Source: Alloprevotella sp. (GTDB lineage Bacteria; Bacteroidota; Bacteroidia; Bacteroidales; Bacteroidaceae). Taken from it: a stretch of 43,859 nucleotides of DNA. Shown piece after piece: positions 9,914-20,776 of the stretch (positions are counted from its first letter, which is position 1; the number at the start of each line of letters is the position of its first letter). A program made the translations under genes and the position numbers. The stretch lies in assembly GCA_017471505.1 (NCBI GenBank), contig JAFUTC010000003.1, forward strand, positions 1 through 43,859. Direction: 5' to 3'. Under the pieces are notes generated by a model. The model saw only the letters and a list, made by a program, of their open reading frames with translations. It was not told the origin of the DNA and did no database searches.

Positions 9914-10765
9914 ATGAAACTCATCAAAGATAAGCAGTTCGGTGGCGAACGTCCACTATTCGGTATTAAAGATACACGCCTTGAAAATGTAACCATTACG
10001 GAAGGTGAATCGGGCATAAAATGCTGCGAAAACATCGAAGCCGACCGGTGTCGATTCATAGGAAAATATCCCTGGTGGCATGTGGACAATTCGCTTCTGA
10101 CTAATTGTTTCTTTGAAACAGGCAGTCGAAGTGCCATTTGGTATAGTAACAACATGACAATGAAAGACTGTATCATTGACGCCCCCAAATTGTTCCGCGA
10201 AATGGATGGTCTTACTCTTGAAAACGTCAAATTTAACGATGCCGACGAGACATTCTGGCGAGTGAAAAACCTTCGCGTCAAGAATGTGGAATTACACGAA
10301 GGCACCTATCCATTCTTTTTCTGCGAAAACGTATACGTTGAAGAACTCAAAGCAGAATCGAAATATCTGTTCCAGTACTGCAAGGATGTAGAAGTTCACC
10401 ACGCCCACATTGTCACAAAAGACTCTTTCTGGGAATGTGAGAATGTAACCATCTACGACAGTGTGCTGGATGGTGAATACCTGGCTTGGCACAGCGACAA
10501 TGTACGGCTCGTGCGTTGCCACATTGCCGGAGAGCAACCCCTGTGTTATGTGAAAAACTTGGTGCTCGAGGATTGTACGTTCGACGCAGCCTGCGACCGC
10601 ATTTTTGAAGACTCTGATGTAGATGCTCGCATCATCGGCTCACTCACCCACATAAAGAACCCAAGGTCCGGACGTATTGAAGTGGACCGCATCGGTAGCA
10701 TTACGATTGACGAACACATCAAGCAACCGGCAAACTGCCAGATTGTGGAACGATTGAGCCAGTAG
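9914..10765 (+). CDS. DUF3737 family right-handed beta-helix protein
   Basis: This 283-residue cytoplasmic protein has no signal peptide. It starts MKLIKDKQFGGERPLFGIKD and consists of about twelve rungs of roughly 20 residues with alternating short strands, such as LENVTITEG, VKNVELHEG, VEVHHAHIV and VTIYDSVLDG. Paired Cys and aromatic residues recur at rung corners (KCCENI, FFCEN, FWECEN). This is the pattern of the DUF3737 pectate-lyase-fold proteins found widely in gut Bacteroidetes and Firmicutes. No function is established for the family, and I see no carbohydrate-active catalytic residues I could defend. It is a single-gene unit with its own -7 box and a strong terminator shared with the convergent J-domain gene. 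Confidence 0.88.
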   Translation: MKLIKDKQFGGERPLFGIKDTRLENVTITEGESGIKCCENIEADRCRFIGKYPWWHVDNSLLTNCFFETGSRSAIWYSNNMTMKDCIIDAPKLFREMDGLTLENVKFNDADETFWRVKNLRVKNVELHEGTYPFFFCENVYVEELKAESKYLFQYCKDVEVHHAHIVTKDSFWECENVTIYDSVLDGEYLAWHSDNVRLVRCHIAGEQPLCYVKNLVLEDCTFDAACDRIFEDSDVDARIIGSLTHIKNPRSGRIEVDRIGSITIDEHIKQPANCQIVERLSQ

Positions 10766-10801
10766 AAAGCAAACAATCTACTACTTCAAGTAGACCAAGT
10801 T

Positions 10802-10852
10802 AACAATATGGGAATGAGTCACTTGTGTGTTGACTTATTCCCACATTGTTTT
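10802..10852. terminator. bidirectional hairpin terminator
   Basis: A 20-bp stem (10802-10821 with 10831-10850) has one A-C mismatch and one G-T wobble around a 9-nt loop and ends in TTTT. It sits between convergent genes ending at 10765 and 10875 and probably serves both. Confidence 0.75.
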
Positions 10853-10874
10853 ACAATGAAACGAAATTCCATTT

Positions 10875-11669
10875 CTACTTGAGTCCACATGCTGCCCAGA
10901 TTTTTTCTTTCGCCTCATTGATTTGTTGAAATTTCTTTTCTGCCGCTTTACGCACATCCTCGCCAAGCGAAGCCACCCGATCAGGGTGATGCTGCAAAGC
11001 CAGTTTGCGATATGCGGCTTTCACCTCCGCATCGGTAGCGTCCGCCGACACTCCTAACACGGCATAGGCGTCGTCTAATGTTTTGCCACCGAGACCGAGC
11101 ATTTGGTTGAGTGTCTCCGAAGGAAGCCCCAGCCAACCAGACAGTCGTTGCAGCGCAGCCTTCTCGTCGTTGTCAACATGTCCATCTGCCTTGGCCACCT
11201 CCACCAGAAACGAAAACAAGGTGAGCAACTGCGATTGGGTCATATTATTGCTTATCTGCAAGCAACTGTCCACAATATGCTGGTCGTAGCCCAACGGGTC
11301 CTTTTTGGCTATTTCAAACAATCCAAGTAGAATCTTGTTTCCTTGCTCCTTTGCCCCCTCTCCGAACTGGTTTCTCAAATAGCGGCGCACATACTCCATC
11401 TCGCTGTGCATCACCTTTTGGTCGGCAAATATGACATAGGATGTAAGCACCAAAAAGGAAAACAAGAAACTATTGCGTTGAGGTTCATCGTAATGGGTCG
11501 TACCCGTGCGTCGATAGGTAGTGCGGGTTGACGATTGACTGTAATGGTTCACGTCAGACGATTCCACAAACCCATCGATAACCGACCCGATAAAGTATCC
11601 CAATAAACCTCCCAGCGGTCCGCCTGCCATAAAGCCCAATACGCCACCAATCCATCTAATGCTTGCCAT
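10875..11669 (-). CDS. TerB/DjlA-like protein with C-terminal J domain
   Basis: A 264-residue DnaJ-family co-chaperone of the DjlA type. Residues 5-33 are a glycine-zipper membrane segment (GGVLGFMAGGPLGGLLGYFIG). A low-complexity linker of Ser, Thr and Arg follows. A TerB-like helical domain spans about 50-185 (LSFLVLTSYVIFADQKVMHSEMEYVR and VEVAKADGHVDNDEKAAL show the paired acidic loops). The J domain is at 200-264 with the HPD motif in LALQHHPDRV, needed to stimulate DnaK ATPase. It probably anchors DnaK at the inner membrane; the client is unknown. The gene is alone on the minus strand with a -7 box 45 bp upstream. Confidence 0.9.
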   Translation of the reverse strand: MASIRWIGGVLGFMAGGPLGGLLGYFIGSVIDGFVESSDVNHYSQSSTRTTYRRTGTTHYDEPQRNSFLFSFLVLTSYVIFADQKVMHSEMEYVRRYLRNQFGEGAKEQGNKILLGLFEIAKKDPLGYDQHIVDSCLQISNNMTQSQLLTLFSFLVEVAKADGHVDNDEKAALQRLSGWLGLPSETLNQMLGLGGKTLDDAYAVLGVSADATDAEVKAAYRKLALQHHPDRVASLGEDVRKAAEKKFQQINEAKEKIWAACGLK

Positions 11670-11713
11670 GTGTTTTATGCTTATTGAAAGATCAACCTAA
11701 ATGAATGTATTCG

Positions 11714-11721
11714 CAAATTTA
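11714..11721 (-). promoter_or_regulatory. -7 box (TAAATTTG) for the J-domain gene
   Basis: The minus-strand TAAATTTG lies 45 bp upstream of the ATG at 11669 in the divergent region shared with the phosphohexomutase gene. No TTTG is seen at the -33 position. Confidence 0.5.
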
Positions 11722-11771
11722 AAAGAATTCGTATGGTTTGTCATTTTACGAGGCAAAAGAATTATGGATTT

Positions 11772-11803
11772 TTTGAAAATATAAAAATAGAAACCTAATT
11801 TTG
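11772..11803 (+). promoter_or_regulatory. complete Bacteroidetes promoter for the phosphohexomutase gene
   Basis: TTTG (11772-11775), a 20-nt spacer and TAATTTTG (11796-11803) match both consensus boxes. The expected transcript start near 11810 gives a 5' leader of about 23 nt before the ATG at 11833. Confidence 0.7.
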
Positions 11804-11832
11804 CATTACATATAACCGAAACATTTTAAACT

Positions 11833-13590
11833 ATGACTGAACAACAACTACTCATCTCACAATGTGAGCAAAAAGCCAACGAGTGGATCAACTCTCCTCT
11901 CTACGACGAAGAAACAAAAAAGGAAGTAAAGCGTCTGCTTGACAATCCCGACAAGACAGACCTCATCGAAGCTTTCTATCGCTCGCTGGAGTTTGGAACG
12001 GGTGGACTGCGCGGCATCATGGGAGCAGGCACAAACCGCATGAACATCTACACGGTAGGTGCAGCGACTCAGGGCCTTTCCAACTACCTGCGCAAGGTAT
12101 ATGGCGACAAGCCCGTCAGCGTGGTTGTAGGCTACGACTGCCGCAACAACAGCGAACTCTTCGCCAAGAAAAGTGCCGACATCTTCTCGGCTAATGGCAT
12201 CAAAGTATATCTGTTCGACGATATGCGCCCGACCCCCGAAATGTCGTTTGCCATCCGTCACTTCGGATGTCAGAGCGGCATCATCTTGACAGCTAGCCAC
12301 AACCCGAAGGAATACAACGGCTATAAGGCTTACTGGGCAGACGGCGCACAGGTGCTTGCCCCCAACGACACTGGCATCATTGCAGAAGTTGAAAAAGTCA
12401 AAGTCGAAGATATCAAGTTTGACGGCAACCCCGAGTTAATCGAAGTCATCGGTAAGGAAATCGACGATTTGTACTTGTCCAAGGTGAATACCATCTCGAT
12501 TGACCCCGCTGTCATAAACCGCCAGAAAGACTTGAAGATTGTCTACACGCCGTTGCACGGTACCGGCATGAAACTCATACCGCAGAGTTTGAAACTCTGG
12601 GGCTTCGAGTGCGTAATGACCGTTCCCGAGCAAATGGTGAAAGACGGTAACTTTCCGACCGTCAAGAGTCCGAACCCTGAAAACGGCGAAGCACTGGAAA
12701 TGGCCATCAATCTGGCTAAGAAAGAAAATGCCGACATCGTCATGGCCAGCGACCCGGATGCCGACCGCGTAGGTATGGCTTGCAAGAACGACAAGGGCGA
12801 ATGGGTTCTGATTAACGGAAACCAGACTTGCATGCTCTTCCTGTACTATATCATCAAGAACCGCATTGCACAAGGCAAGATGAAAGGCAACGAGTTTGTC
12901 GTGAAGACCATCGTCACCAATGAAACCATTAAAGACATGGCGTTGCGCAACCACGTCAAATTCTTCGACTGCTACACCGGCTTCAAGTGGATTGCCCGCG
13001 AGATTAGGGTGAACGAAGACGAAGGCGACTTGCAGTACATTGGTGGCGGCGAAGAAAGCTACGGATTTATGGCGGCCGACTTTGTGAGAGACAAGGATGC
13101 TGTGAGCGCATGTTCGCTGCTGGCCGAAATCTGTGCCTGGGCCAAAGATCAGGGCAAGACACTCTACGATGTACTGATGGACCTGTATGCTGAATACGGA
13201 TTCTCCTACAACAAGACGATCAACGTAGTCCGTCCGGGCAAGACCGGAGCCGAACTCATTGCGGCTATGATGGAGAACTTCCGCAACAACCGTCCGCAGC
13301 AACTTGCAGGCAGCAACGTTGTACTTACCAAAGACTTCCAACTGCTCAAGGCCTATCAGCAAGACGGTACAGAGACCGCGCTCGACATGCCTGCCACGAG
13401 CAACGTACTTCAGTGGTACACTGAGGATGGCACAAAGGTAAGTGTTCGCCCAAGCGGCACCGAACCGAAAATCAAGTTCTACATTGAAGTGAAAGGTAAC
13501 CTCAAGAACGCTGCCGACTACGACGCCGCATGTGCATTGGCCGAAAAGAAAGTGGCCATGGTCGAACACGATTTGAACATTCAAGAATAG
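11833..13590 (+). CDS. phospho-sugar mutase (phosphoglucomutase/phosphomannomutase, alpha-D-phosphohexomutase)
   Basis: This 585-residue cytoplasmic enzyme interconverts hexose 1- and 6-phosphates through a phosphoserine. The active-site loop is TASHNPKEYNGYK with Ser155. The Mg2+ loop is DPDADRVG, the sugar-binding loop is GGGEESYGF, and the phosphate-binding loop near the C-terminus is RPSGTEPKIKFY. FGTGGLRGIMGAGTNRMN near the N-terminus is typical of the long PgmB/phosphopentomutase-like subgroup (about 580 residues). Substrate preference between glucose, mannose and pentose phosphates cannot be read from sequence alone. It has its own promoter and terminator and stands as a single-gene unit. 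Confidence 0.93.
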   Translation: MTEQQLLISQCEQKANEWINSPLYDEETKKEVKRLLDNPDKTDLIEAFYRSLEFGTGGLRGIMGAGTNRMNIYTVGAATQGLSNYLRKVYGDKPVSVVVGYDCRNNSELFAKKSADIFSANGIKVYLFDDMRPTPEMSFAIRHFGCQSGIILTASHNPKEYNGYKAYWADGAQVLAPNDTGIIAEVEKVKVEDIKFDGNPELIEVIGKEIDDLYLSKVNTISIDPAVINRQKDLKIVYTPLHGTGMKLIPQSLKLWGFECVMTVPEQMVKDGNFPTVKSPNPENGEALEMAINLAKKENADIVMASDPDADRVGMACKNDKGEWVLINGNQTCMLFLYYIIKNRIAQGKMKGNEFVVKTIVTNETIKDMALRNHVKFFDCYTGFKWIAREIRVNEDEGDLQYIGGGEESYGFMAADFVRDKDAVSACSLLAEICAWAKDQGKTLYDVLMDLYAEYGFSYNKTINVVRPGKTGAELIAAMMENFRNNRPQQLAGSNVVLTKDFQLLKAYQQDGTETALDMPATSNVLQWYTEDGTKVSVRPSGTEPKIKFYIEVKGNLKNAADYDAACALAEKKVAMVEHDLNIQE

Positions 13591-13646
13591 TTACCCTCCC
13601 ACCTCACGTTTGAACCGATTGTTCTAACAAACAATAGCAAACGACA

Positions 13647-13692
13647 GAGCCGGAAGGGAACCTTACAAAAACCCTTCCGGCTCTCACTTTTT
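13647..13692 (+). terminator. rho-independent terminator after the phosphohexomutase gene
   Basis: GAGCCGGAAGGG (13647-13658) pairs perfectly with CCCTTCCGGCTC (13672-13683) over a 13-nt loop, followed by a T-rich tract. It lies only 24 bp before the relA ATG, so relA is either transcribed from within this short gap or by read-through. Confidence 0.85.
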
Positions 13693-13715
13693 CCTTCCAA
13701 CCACAACGAGGCTTT

Positions 13716-15965
13716 ATGAACGTCCAACCTTCTCCCATCGCAACCCTGTCCGCCAACGAACGGCAATCCGTCAGCGGTCTCGTGAAAGCCCTGTACCGGA
13801 AATCTTCTTTCGGACTTTCACGCACACTCCTGCAACAGTTGCAGGAAGTAGCCTCGCATTGTTGGAAATCCAACCATACCCCACACGATGCATTTGGGTT
13901 GTTGAAGATTGATACGGCCCTCCGATCCCTTTGCTTGGCGAACGAAGAAATCGGTATAACCTGCACGGCCGCCGCCATCGCCTATGCGCTGCGGAACGTG
14001 GGATGGTCGGGGCAAAAAGAGCTTGAATCGGCTACTGTGATAAGTCCACAGGTACGCGAAGCATTCCAATGCTTCGAACGGGCAGAGTCATTTTTGTCCA
14101 ACAGCACGAAAATCATCAATTCCGATAGTTTCCGCAATCTCTTCGTAGCCGAATGTGGCGACATGCGGGTAATGTTACTGCTACTGGCGGAAACGGTGTG
14201 CAAGATGCGCCAGTTGCGCGACACTCCCCGACTTGAGGCACGCCAGTTGATAGCCCAGCGCGCGGCAGTATTGTTTGCGCCATTGGCCCACAAACTCGGA
14301 CTCTACGCCATCAAGAGCGAACTCGAGGACTTGTCGCTCAAATACCTGGAGTCTGAGGCCTACTACCACATCAAGAACAAGTTATCTGCCACGAAACAGG
14401 CCCGCGACGCCTATATTGAGGCCTTCATCGCCCCGTTACAACGCAAGATGGACGCCGAGCACATCAGTTGCCACATAAAAGGACGCACCAAGAGCATCCA
14501 CTCCATTTGGCAAAAGATGAAAAAGCAAAAGTGCGAGTTCGAGGGCGTATACGACTTGTTTGCCATACGCATCATCATCGATTCGCCCAACGTTCCCGCA
14601 AAGGACTTGCGCAAGAAAGAGGTTTCCTTGTGCTGGAATGTCTATTCGCTGGTTACTTCCGACTACGAAACCAACCCCAAGCGCCTTCGCGACTGGCTTT
14701 CCGTGCCCAAAAGCAACGGCTACGAGAGTCTGCACATCACGCTCCTCGGACCGGAGAACAAATGGGTGGAAGTACAGATACGCACATCGCGCATGGACGA
14801 CATTGCCGAACACGGACTGGCCGCACACTGGCGATACAAAGGCATCAAGTCGGCCAGCGGAAATGTGGACAACTGGCTTTCATCCATACGCGGCGCACTA
14901 GAAGCCGGCGACGAGCAACAACTGCAACATCAGTTCTCGGCCGGATTCAAAGACAACCACGTGTATGTCTTTAGTCCCAAAGGCGACCTCTACCAGTTGT
15001 GCGCCGGAGCCACGGTTCTCGATTTTGCCTATCATATCCATTCCAATGTGGGCAACCATTGCATTGGGGCACGCATCAATGGCCGCAACATCCCCATCCG
15101 ACAGCAACTGCAAAACGGCCAGCGCGTGGAAATCGTCACCTCTAACGCACAGGAGCCGCGCACGGAGTGGCTGCAGATTGTAGCCTCGTCCAGGGCAAAG
15201 GCCAAGATAAAGGCGGCACTCGGCAAGCGCCAGGAGGCCGCATCACGATTGGTTCACGAAGAACTCGACCGTAAATTTAAGCGGCGCAAACTGGAATGGA
15301 ACGACGGATTGTGGAACCAGATGGTACGACGGCTCGGATACAAGGAAATCGGCGACCTCTACAAAGACATTGCCGAAGGAAAGACCGATCTGAACAAAGT
15401 CATCGAAACCTACGAAAGCGACTTGCAGAAAGAGCATCAGCCGCTCGACCACCAACCTCTTCGCAAAGCCGATGAATATGCACTCAACGACCATTTCGAG
15501 CCAATTGCCGGCGTGAGCGACGATGTGGTCATCATCGACAAGAATGTGAAAGGCCTCGATTTCCGGGCTGCCCGCTGCTGCAACCCTGTCTATGGCGACA
15601 AGGTCTTCGGCTTCGTCACGGTCAACGGAGGCATCACCATCCATCGCATGTCTTGCCCGAATGCCCCCTCATTGCGCGCACGATTTCCCTATCGCATCGT
15701 CCGCGCACAATGGGCCGGCAAGGGATTAGGCAAGTATCCCGTAACCCTGCGTGTAGTGGGAAAAGACGATTTAGGCATCGTGAACAACATCACCTCCATC
15801 ATCTCGAAAGAGGAACATGTTCTTCTGCGGTCTGTCAACATTGAGTCGCACGATGGCCTGTTCAGCGGACTCCTCACCATTATGATTGACGACACGCAAC
15901 TGCTCACACGCATCGTCAAAAAACTGCAAACTGTAAAAGGTATTAAGTCCGTCAGCCGCACATAA
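13716..15965 (+). CDS. relA: RelA-type (p)ppGpp synthetase (long RSH) with degenerate hydrolase domain
   Basis: A 749-residue long RSH protein of the stringent response that transfers pyrophosphate from ATP to GTP or GDP. Domains in order are: pseudo-hydrolase (about 20-190); synthetase (about 240-375, YDLFAIRIII, GYESLHITL and VEVQIRTSRMDDIAEHG, all conserved); TGS (about 410-475, YVFSPKGDLYQLCAGATVLDF); helical and zinc-finger-like regions with RAARCCNPVYGD; and a C-terminal ACT domain. In the N-terminal domain the HD motif ALLHDVVEDT is replaced by IAYALRNVGW, and ADRLHNMRTL by AETVCKMRQL. The metal ligands for ppGpp hydrolysis are therefore missing. This argues for a RelA-like synthase with a separate SpoT-like enzyme elsewhere. 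A terminator of the preceding gene lies just upstream. Confidence 0.93.
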   Translation: MNVQPSPIATLSANERQSVSGLVKALYRKSSFGLSRTLLQQLQEVASHCWKSNHTPHDAFGLLKIDTALRSLCLANEEIGITCTAAAIAYALRNVGWSGQKELESATVISPQVREAFQCFERAESFLSNSTKIINSDSFRNLFVAECGDMRVMLLLLAETVCKMRQLRDTPRLEARQLIAQRAAVLFAPLAHKLGLYAIKSELEDLSLKYLESEAYYHIKNKLSATKQARDAYIEAFIAPLQRKMDAEHISCHIKGRTKSIHSIWQKMKKQKCEFEGVYDLFAIRIIIDSPNVPAKDLRKKEVSLCWNVYSLVTSDYETNPKRLRDWLSVPKSNGYESLHITLLGPENKWVEVQIRTSRMDDIAEHGLAAHWRYKGIKSASGNVDNWLSSIRGALEAGDEQQLQHQFSAGFKDNHVYVFSPKGDLYQLCAGATVLDFAYHIHSNVGNHCIGARINGRNIPIRQQLQNGQRVEIVTSNAQEPRTEWLQIVASSRAKAKIKAALGKRQEAASRLVHEELDRKFKRRKLEWNDGLWNQMVRRLGYKEIGDLYKDIAEGKTDLNKVIETYESDLQKEHQPLDHQPLRKADEYALNDHFEPIAGVSDDVVIIDKNVKGLDFRAARCCNPVYGDKVFGFVTVNGGITIHRMSCPNAPSLRARFPYRIVRAQWAGKGLGKYPVTLRVVGKDDLGIVNNITSIISKEEHVLLRSVNIESHDGLFSGLLTIMIDDTQLLTRIVKKLQTVKGIKSVSRT

Positions 15966-15977
15966 AGGCGTACCAGA

Positions 15978-16169
15978 CTATTTCAACTTTTCGCGAAAGG
16001 CGCTCATTAGGGCGTCTTTCGTTTTTTCATCTGTCTGAAACGCCTCCGACGACAATAGTTCGCGAAAAGCCTGAATGGCACGCATACGCATTTGAGCCGT
16101 ACCGGCTTCGTGCCCACTTTTGTAGGAATTAACAGGGAGATGCGAACGATTGAAATTTCCGTCGGCCAT
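15978..16169 (-). CDS. small conserved Bacteroidales protein (63 aa)
   Basis: Starting at MADGNFNRSHLPVNSY, this 63-residue protein is basic in the middle (GTAQMRMRAIQAF) and helical at the C-terminus. The ORF is open to 16316, but the 49 extra residues are Cys-rich and unlike a normal N-terminus, so I use 16169. I recall similar MADGNFNR-type short proteins as a conserved Bacteroidales group without an assigned role; this is memory of the family, not a search. It has no signal or membrane segment. It is convergent with relA (13 bp between the genes) and divergent from guaB. Confidence 0.65.
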   Translation of the reverse strand: MADGNFNRSHLPVNSYKSGHEAGTAQMRMRAIQAFRELLSSEAFQTDEKTKDALMSAFREKLK

Positions 16170-16308
16170 AGTGCAGTCTGATAAGTTTTTACCCTGCAAA
16201 ATTGGGCGAAAATTCACACAAAACCAATTCGCCGGGCAAATAATCCCTTCTGACACCGCTCCGACTTGCGCAAGGCAATAGGCAAATTCACAAAAGCGAC
16301 CCGGAATA

Positions 16309-16340
16309 TTTGTCATTCTATAATGGAATTTGTATATTTG
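16309..16340 (+). promoter_or_regulatory. complete Bacteroidetes promoter for the guaB operon
   Basis: TTTG (16309-16312), a 20-nt spacer and TATATTTG (16333-16340) match both consensus elements. A start near 16347 leaves an 80-nt leader before guaB. This is the only strong promoter I see before the seven-gene plus-strand run to 26283. Confidence 0.7.
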
Positions 16341-16351
16341 CTATTTAATAG

Positions 16352-17911
<1,560 letters not shown>

Positions 17912-17966
17912 GCGCAGCCCTCACCCCGACATTCCAAACGAACAAACACATAAACACACAAATAAG

Positions 17967-19418
17967 ATGAAAGCATCCCACTTTCGCAGAGGCACACTTG
18001 CACTGAGTCTTTTCCTGGTAAGCAGCGTCATGCTCTTCGCCCAGAAAAACGACCCCGTAGTGATGACCATTAACGGACACCCCACCACTTGGTCGGAATT
18101 CTACTACAGTTATGCCAAGAACGGCGACCAAAACGAAATCATCGACCGAAAGACCATCGACGAATACATCCCGATGTATGTGGACTATCGTCTCAAGGTT
18201 GAAGCGGCCGAAGAAGCCCGCTTGGACACGCTGAAGTCCTTCCAGGATGAATACCGGCTCTATCGCGACCTCCAACTGACGCCCTATTTGGTCGACTCCG
18301 CCTATATCGACTCGGTGGCCATGGCTACCTATCAATCGACGATGGCACAGTTTCAGGGCAAGGAACTACGCCGTCCGGCCCACATCTTCATCGCACTGAA
18401 ACAGAATTCGTCGCTTGCCAAGCAACAACAGGCGAAAGCGCTCATCGACTCGCTCTATACGGAGTTGACAAAAGGTGCCGATTTCGCACAACTGGCTGCG
18501 CTCTACACCAACGACGAGCCTACGGTCAAGTCGGGTGGCGAACTGCCGTGGATTGGTCCGGGAATGGCGTTGCCGAAGTTTGAAGAAGCACTCTACAGCC
18601 TGGAAGTAGGTCAGTTCTGCAAGCCCATCCTCACCGAGGCCGGCTATCACATCATCAAACTACTGGAGAAACGCGACTTCGGCGGCTACGACGAACAGCG
18701 CCCCTATATCATCGAATCGCTCAAGAGCCGCGGCATCGAAGAGGTCTCTGCCGAGCACCGAATCAGCCAGATCATAGCCCAGTCGAACTCGCTGAGCGAC
18801 CGCGAGGCCGTCATCGACAGCGTATTGCAGGCACACCTCGACAATCTCCCCCTTCGCTATCTGGTCAAGGAATACCACGACGGACTGCTGATGTTCGAAG
18901 TGAGCCAGCGCAACGTATGGGAGCAGGCTCTCAACGACTCGGTGGCACTCGCCAAGCAGTATGCCACCCACAAGAAGAAGTATGCATGGGCCGAGCCGCG
19001 CTTCAAGGGGTATGTGTATCACTACCAGAAGAAATCGGACAACAAGAAGATTGCCAAACTGCTCAAGAAATACGGCGACGGCAACTGGCGCAAATACATC
19101 CACAACACGTTCAATGCCGATAGCGTAACGGTGAACGTGTCGGGCCCGTTCATGTGCAAGAAGGGAGAAAACCCCTATGTAGACCAGTATGCCTTCCGCT
19201 CCGGCGAAGCCAAGAAGCGTTCGCGCTTTGCCTACCACAACGTAGTCGGCAAGATTCTCAAACAGCCCGAAAGCTATAAGGATGTCAAGTCGGAAGTAGT
19301 AGCCGACCTTCAGGAACAACTTTTTGACAATTGGATGGACTCGCTCCGCAAGAAATACACCGTCCGTGTCAATGAAGACCTCATTAAGAAACTCTACAAA
19401 CAAGAACAATCGAAATGA
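17967..19418 (+). CDS. exported parvulin-type peptidylprolyl isomerase (SurA-like), first copy
   Basis: A 483-residue periplasmic foldase. The ORF is open upstream into guaB, but MKASHFRRGTLALSLFLVSSVMLFAQ at 17967 is a clear signal peptide and the stretch before it is guaB read in another frame. One recognisable rotamase (PpiC/parvulin) domain lies at about 135-240: RRPAHIFIALKQ, KGADFAQLAALYTNDE, SGGELPWIGPGMALPKFEEALYSL and AGYHIIKLLEK. The N-terminal part (VVMTINGHPTTWSEF, then a helical region) is the SurA_N-like chaperone domain. The C-terminal half is helical, basic and without a second clear isomerase motif. It overlaps the next foldase gene by 4 nt (ATGA), so the two are translationally coupled and likely act together on outer-membrane proteins. 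Confidence 0.88.
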   Translation: MKASHFRRGTLALSLFLVSSVMLFAQKNDPVVMTINGHPTTWSEFYYSYAKNGDQNEIIDRKTIDEYIPMYVDYRLKVEAAEEARLDTLKSFQDEYRLYRDLQLTPYLVDSAYIDSVAMATYQSTMAQFQGKELRRPAHIFIALKQNSSLAKQQQAKALIDSLYTELTKGADFAQLAALYTNDEPTVKSGGELPWIGPGMALPKFEEALYSLEVGQFCKPILTEAGYHIIKLLEKRDFGGYDEQRPYIIESLKSRGIEEVSAEHRISQIIAQSNSLSDREAVIDSVLQAHLDNLPLRYLVKEYHDGLLMFEVSQRNVWEQALNDSVALAKQYATHKKKYAWAEPRFKGYVYHYQKKSDNKKIAKLLKKYGDGNWRKYIHNTFNADSVTVNVSGPFMCKKGENPYVDQYAFRSGEAKKRSRFAYHNVVGKILKQPESYKDVKSEVVADLQEQLFDNWMDSLRKKYTVRVNEDLIKKLYKQEQSK

Positions 19419-20776
19419 AATACCGCCTACTAACGCTCCTGCTTTGCCTCAGCGCATCGCTATGTGCCGTGGCACAGAACGGTAGCAATGTCATCGACGA
19501 GATTGTGTGGGTGGTCGGCGACGACCCCATACTGCTTTCCGACATTGAAGAAATGCGAATCGGACAAGAGGAAAGCGGCGAAGTGGTGAACAACCCCTAC
19601 TGCACCATTCCCGAGCAACTTGCCGTACAGAAACTCTTTCTCCACCAGGCCGACCTCGACAGTATCGAGGCATCCGAGGCGGAGGTGAACCGCGAGGTTG
19701 ACTACATGCTCGAAAATGCCATACAAAACTTCTATGGCTCTCGCGAGAACCTGGAGGCCGTAACCCACAAAACTTACGCCCAACTGCGCGACATGCGCAA
19801 ACGCATGGTGCGCGACCAGAACCGCATCGAGCAACTGCAACGCAAGTTGGTGGAAAACGTGAAAGTAACCCCCGCCGAAGTGCGCGAGTACTTCAAGTCG
19901 GTCCCCACCGACAGCCTGCCCTACATTGCCAAGCAGGTAGAGGTCGAAATCATCACGCGCGAACCGCAGGTGCCGCGCCAGGAGGTGGAACGCATCGAGG
20001 CACAGCTCCGCGAGTGGGCCCGTAGCGTCAATGCCGGCGAGTCGGCGTTTGCCACCTTGGCACGTTTCTACTCCGAGGATGCCGGTTCGGCCCGAAACGG
20101 TGGCGAACTGGGCTACAAGGGCCGTGGCGAGTTGGTGCCCGAGTTTGCGAATGTCGCATTCAGCCTCAACGACCCCAAGAAGGTCTCGAAGATTGTCAAG
20201 TCGGAATATGGCTACCACATCATCCAACTCATCGACAAGCGAGGCGACAAGGTAAACTGCCGGCACATTCTTATCAAGCCGCAGATTGCCGATAGCGTGC
20301 TCCGCGTGCAGTTAAACCGACTCGACTCGGTGGCTTCTGAAATCCGCTCTGGTAAGTTCACCTTCGAAGATGCCGCCACGTTCATCTCCGACGACAAAGA
20401 CACGAAAAACAACCACGGTCTTATGAACAACTACAACGAGCGCACCGGCGTATCGACGGCTCGTTTCGAGATGAAGGACCTCAACCAGGACATTGCCAAG
20501 GTGGTTGACACGCTTGAGGTCGGACAAATCTCCCAGCCGTTCGTGTTCACCAACCGCAAGGGTCAGCAGGTCTGCGCCATCATCAAGTTGAAGGAGCGCA
20601 TCGACGGTCACCGCGCCACCACGACCGAAGACTTCCAGATTCTCCGACAGGTGGTTCATCAGAAACGATGCCAGGAGCGCATCGACCAATGGGTGGCCAA
20701 GAAAGCCGAGACTACTTACGTGCGCATCTCACCCAACTGGCGGAACTGCGACTTCAAGTATAAGTGGCAACAATAA
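19415..20776 (+). CDS. exported parvulin-type peptidylprolyl isomerase (SurA-like), second copy
   Basis: A 453-residue periplasmic chaperone and isomerase. Residues 1-21 are a signal peptide ending CAVAQ. A SurA_N domain follows (NVIDEIVWVVGDDPILLSDIEE). Then come two parvulin-type domains: about 175-280 (EVEIITREPQ, ESAFATLARFYSED, GGELGYKGRGELVPEFANVAF, GYHIIQLIDKRG) and about 285-400 (CRHILIKPQ, FTFEDAATFISDD, LEVGQISQPFVF). This is the layout of SurA, which escorts beta-barrel proteins to the BAM complex. The start overlaps the previous stop, and the stop abuts the next gene directly. Confidence 0.92.
   Translation: MKYRLLTLLLCLSASLCAVAQNGSNVIDEIVWVVGDDPILLSDIEEMRIGQEESGEVVNNPYCTIPEQLAVQKLFLHQADLDSIEASEAEVNREVDYMLENAIQNFYGSRENLEAVTHKTYAQLRDMRKRMVRDQNRIEQLQRKLVENVKVTPAEVREYFKSVPTDSLPYIAKQVEVEIITREPQVPRQEVERIEAQLREWARSVNAGESAFATLARFYSEDAGSARNGGELGYKGRGELVPEFANVAFSLNDPKKVSKIVKSEYGYHIIQLIDKRGDKVNCRHILIKPQIADSVLRVQLNRLDSVASEIRSGKFTFEDAATFISDDKDTKNNHGLMNNYNERTGVSTARFEMKDLNQDIAKVVDTLEVGQISQPFVFTNRKGQQVCAIIKLKERIDGHRATTTEDFQILRQVVHQKRCQERIDQWVAKKAETTYVRISPNWRNCDFKYKWQQ

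Noticed and set aside
12436-13584. 382-codon open frame antisense to the phosphohexomutase gene
   Set aside because: It is a codon-bias shadow of a well-conserved gene; no recognisable domains, and the sense gene has all its active-site motifs.
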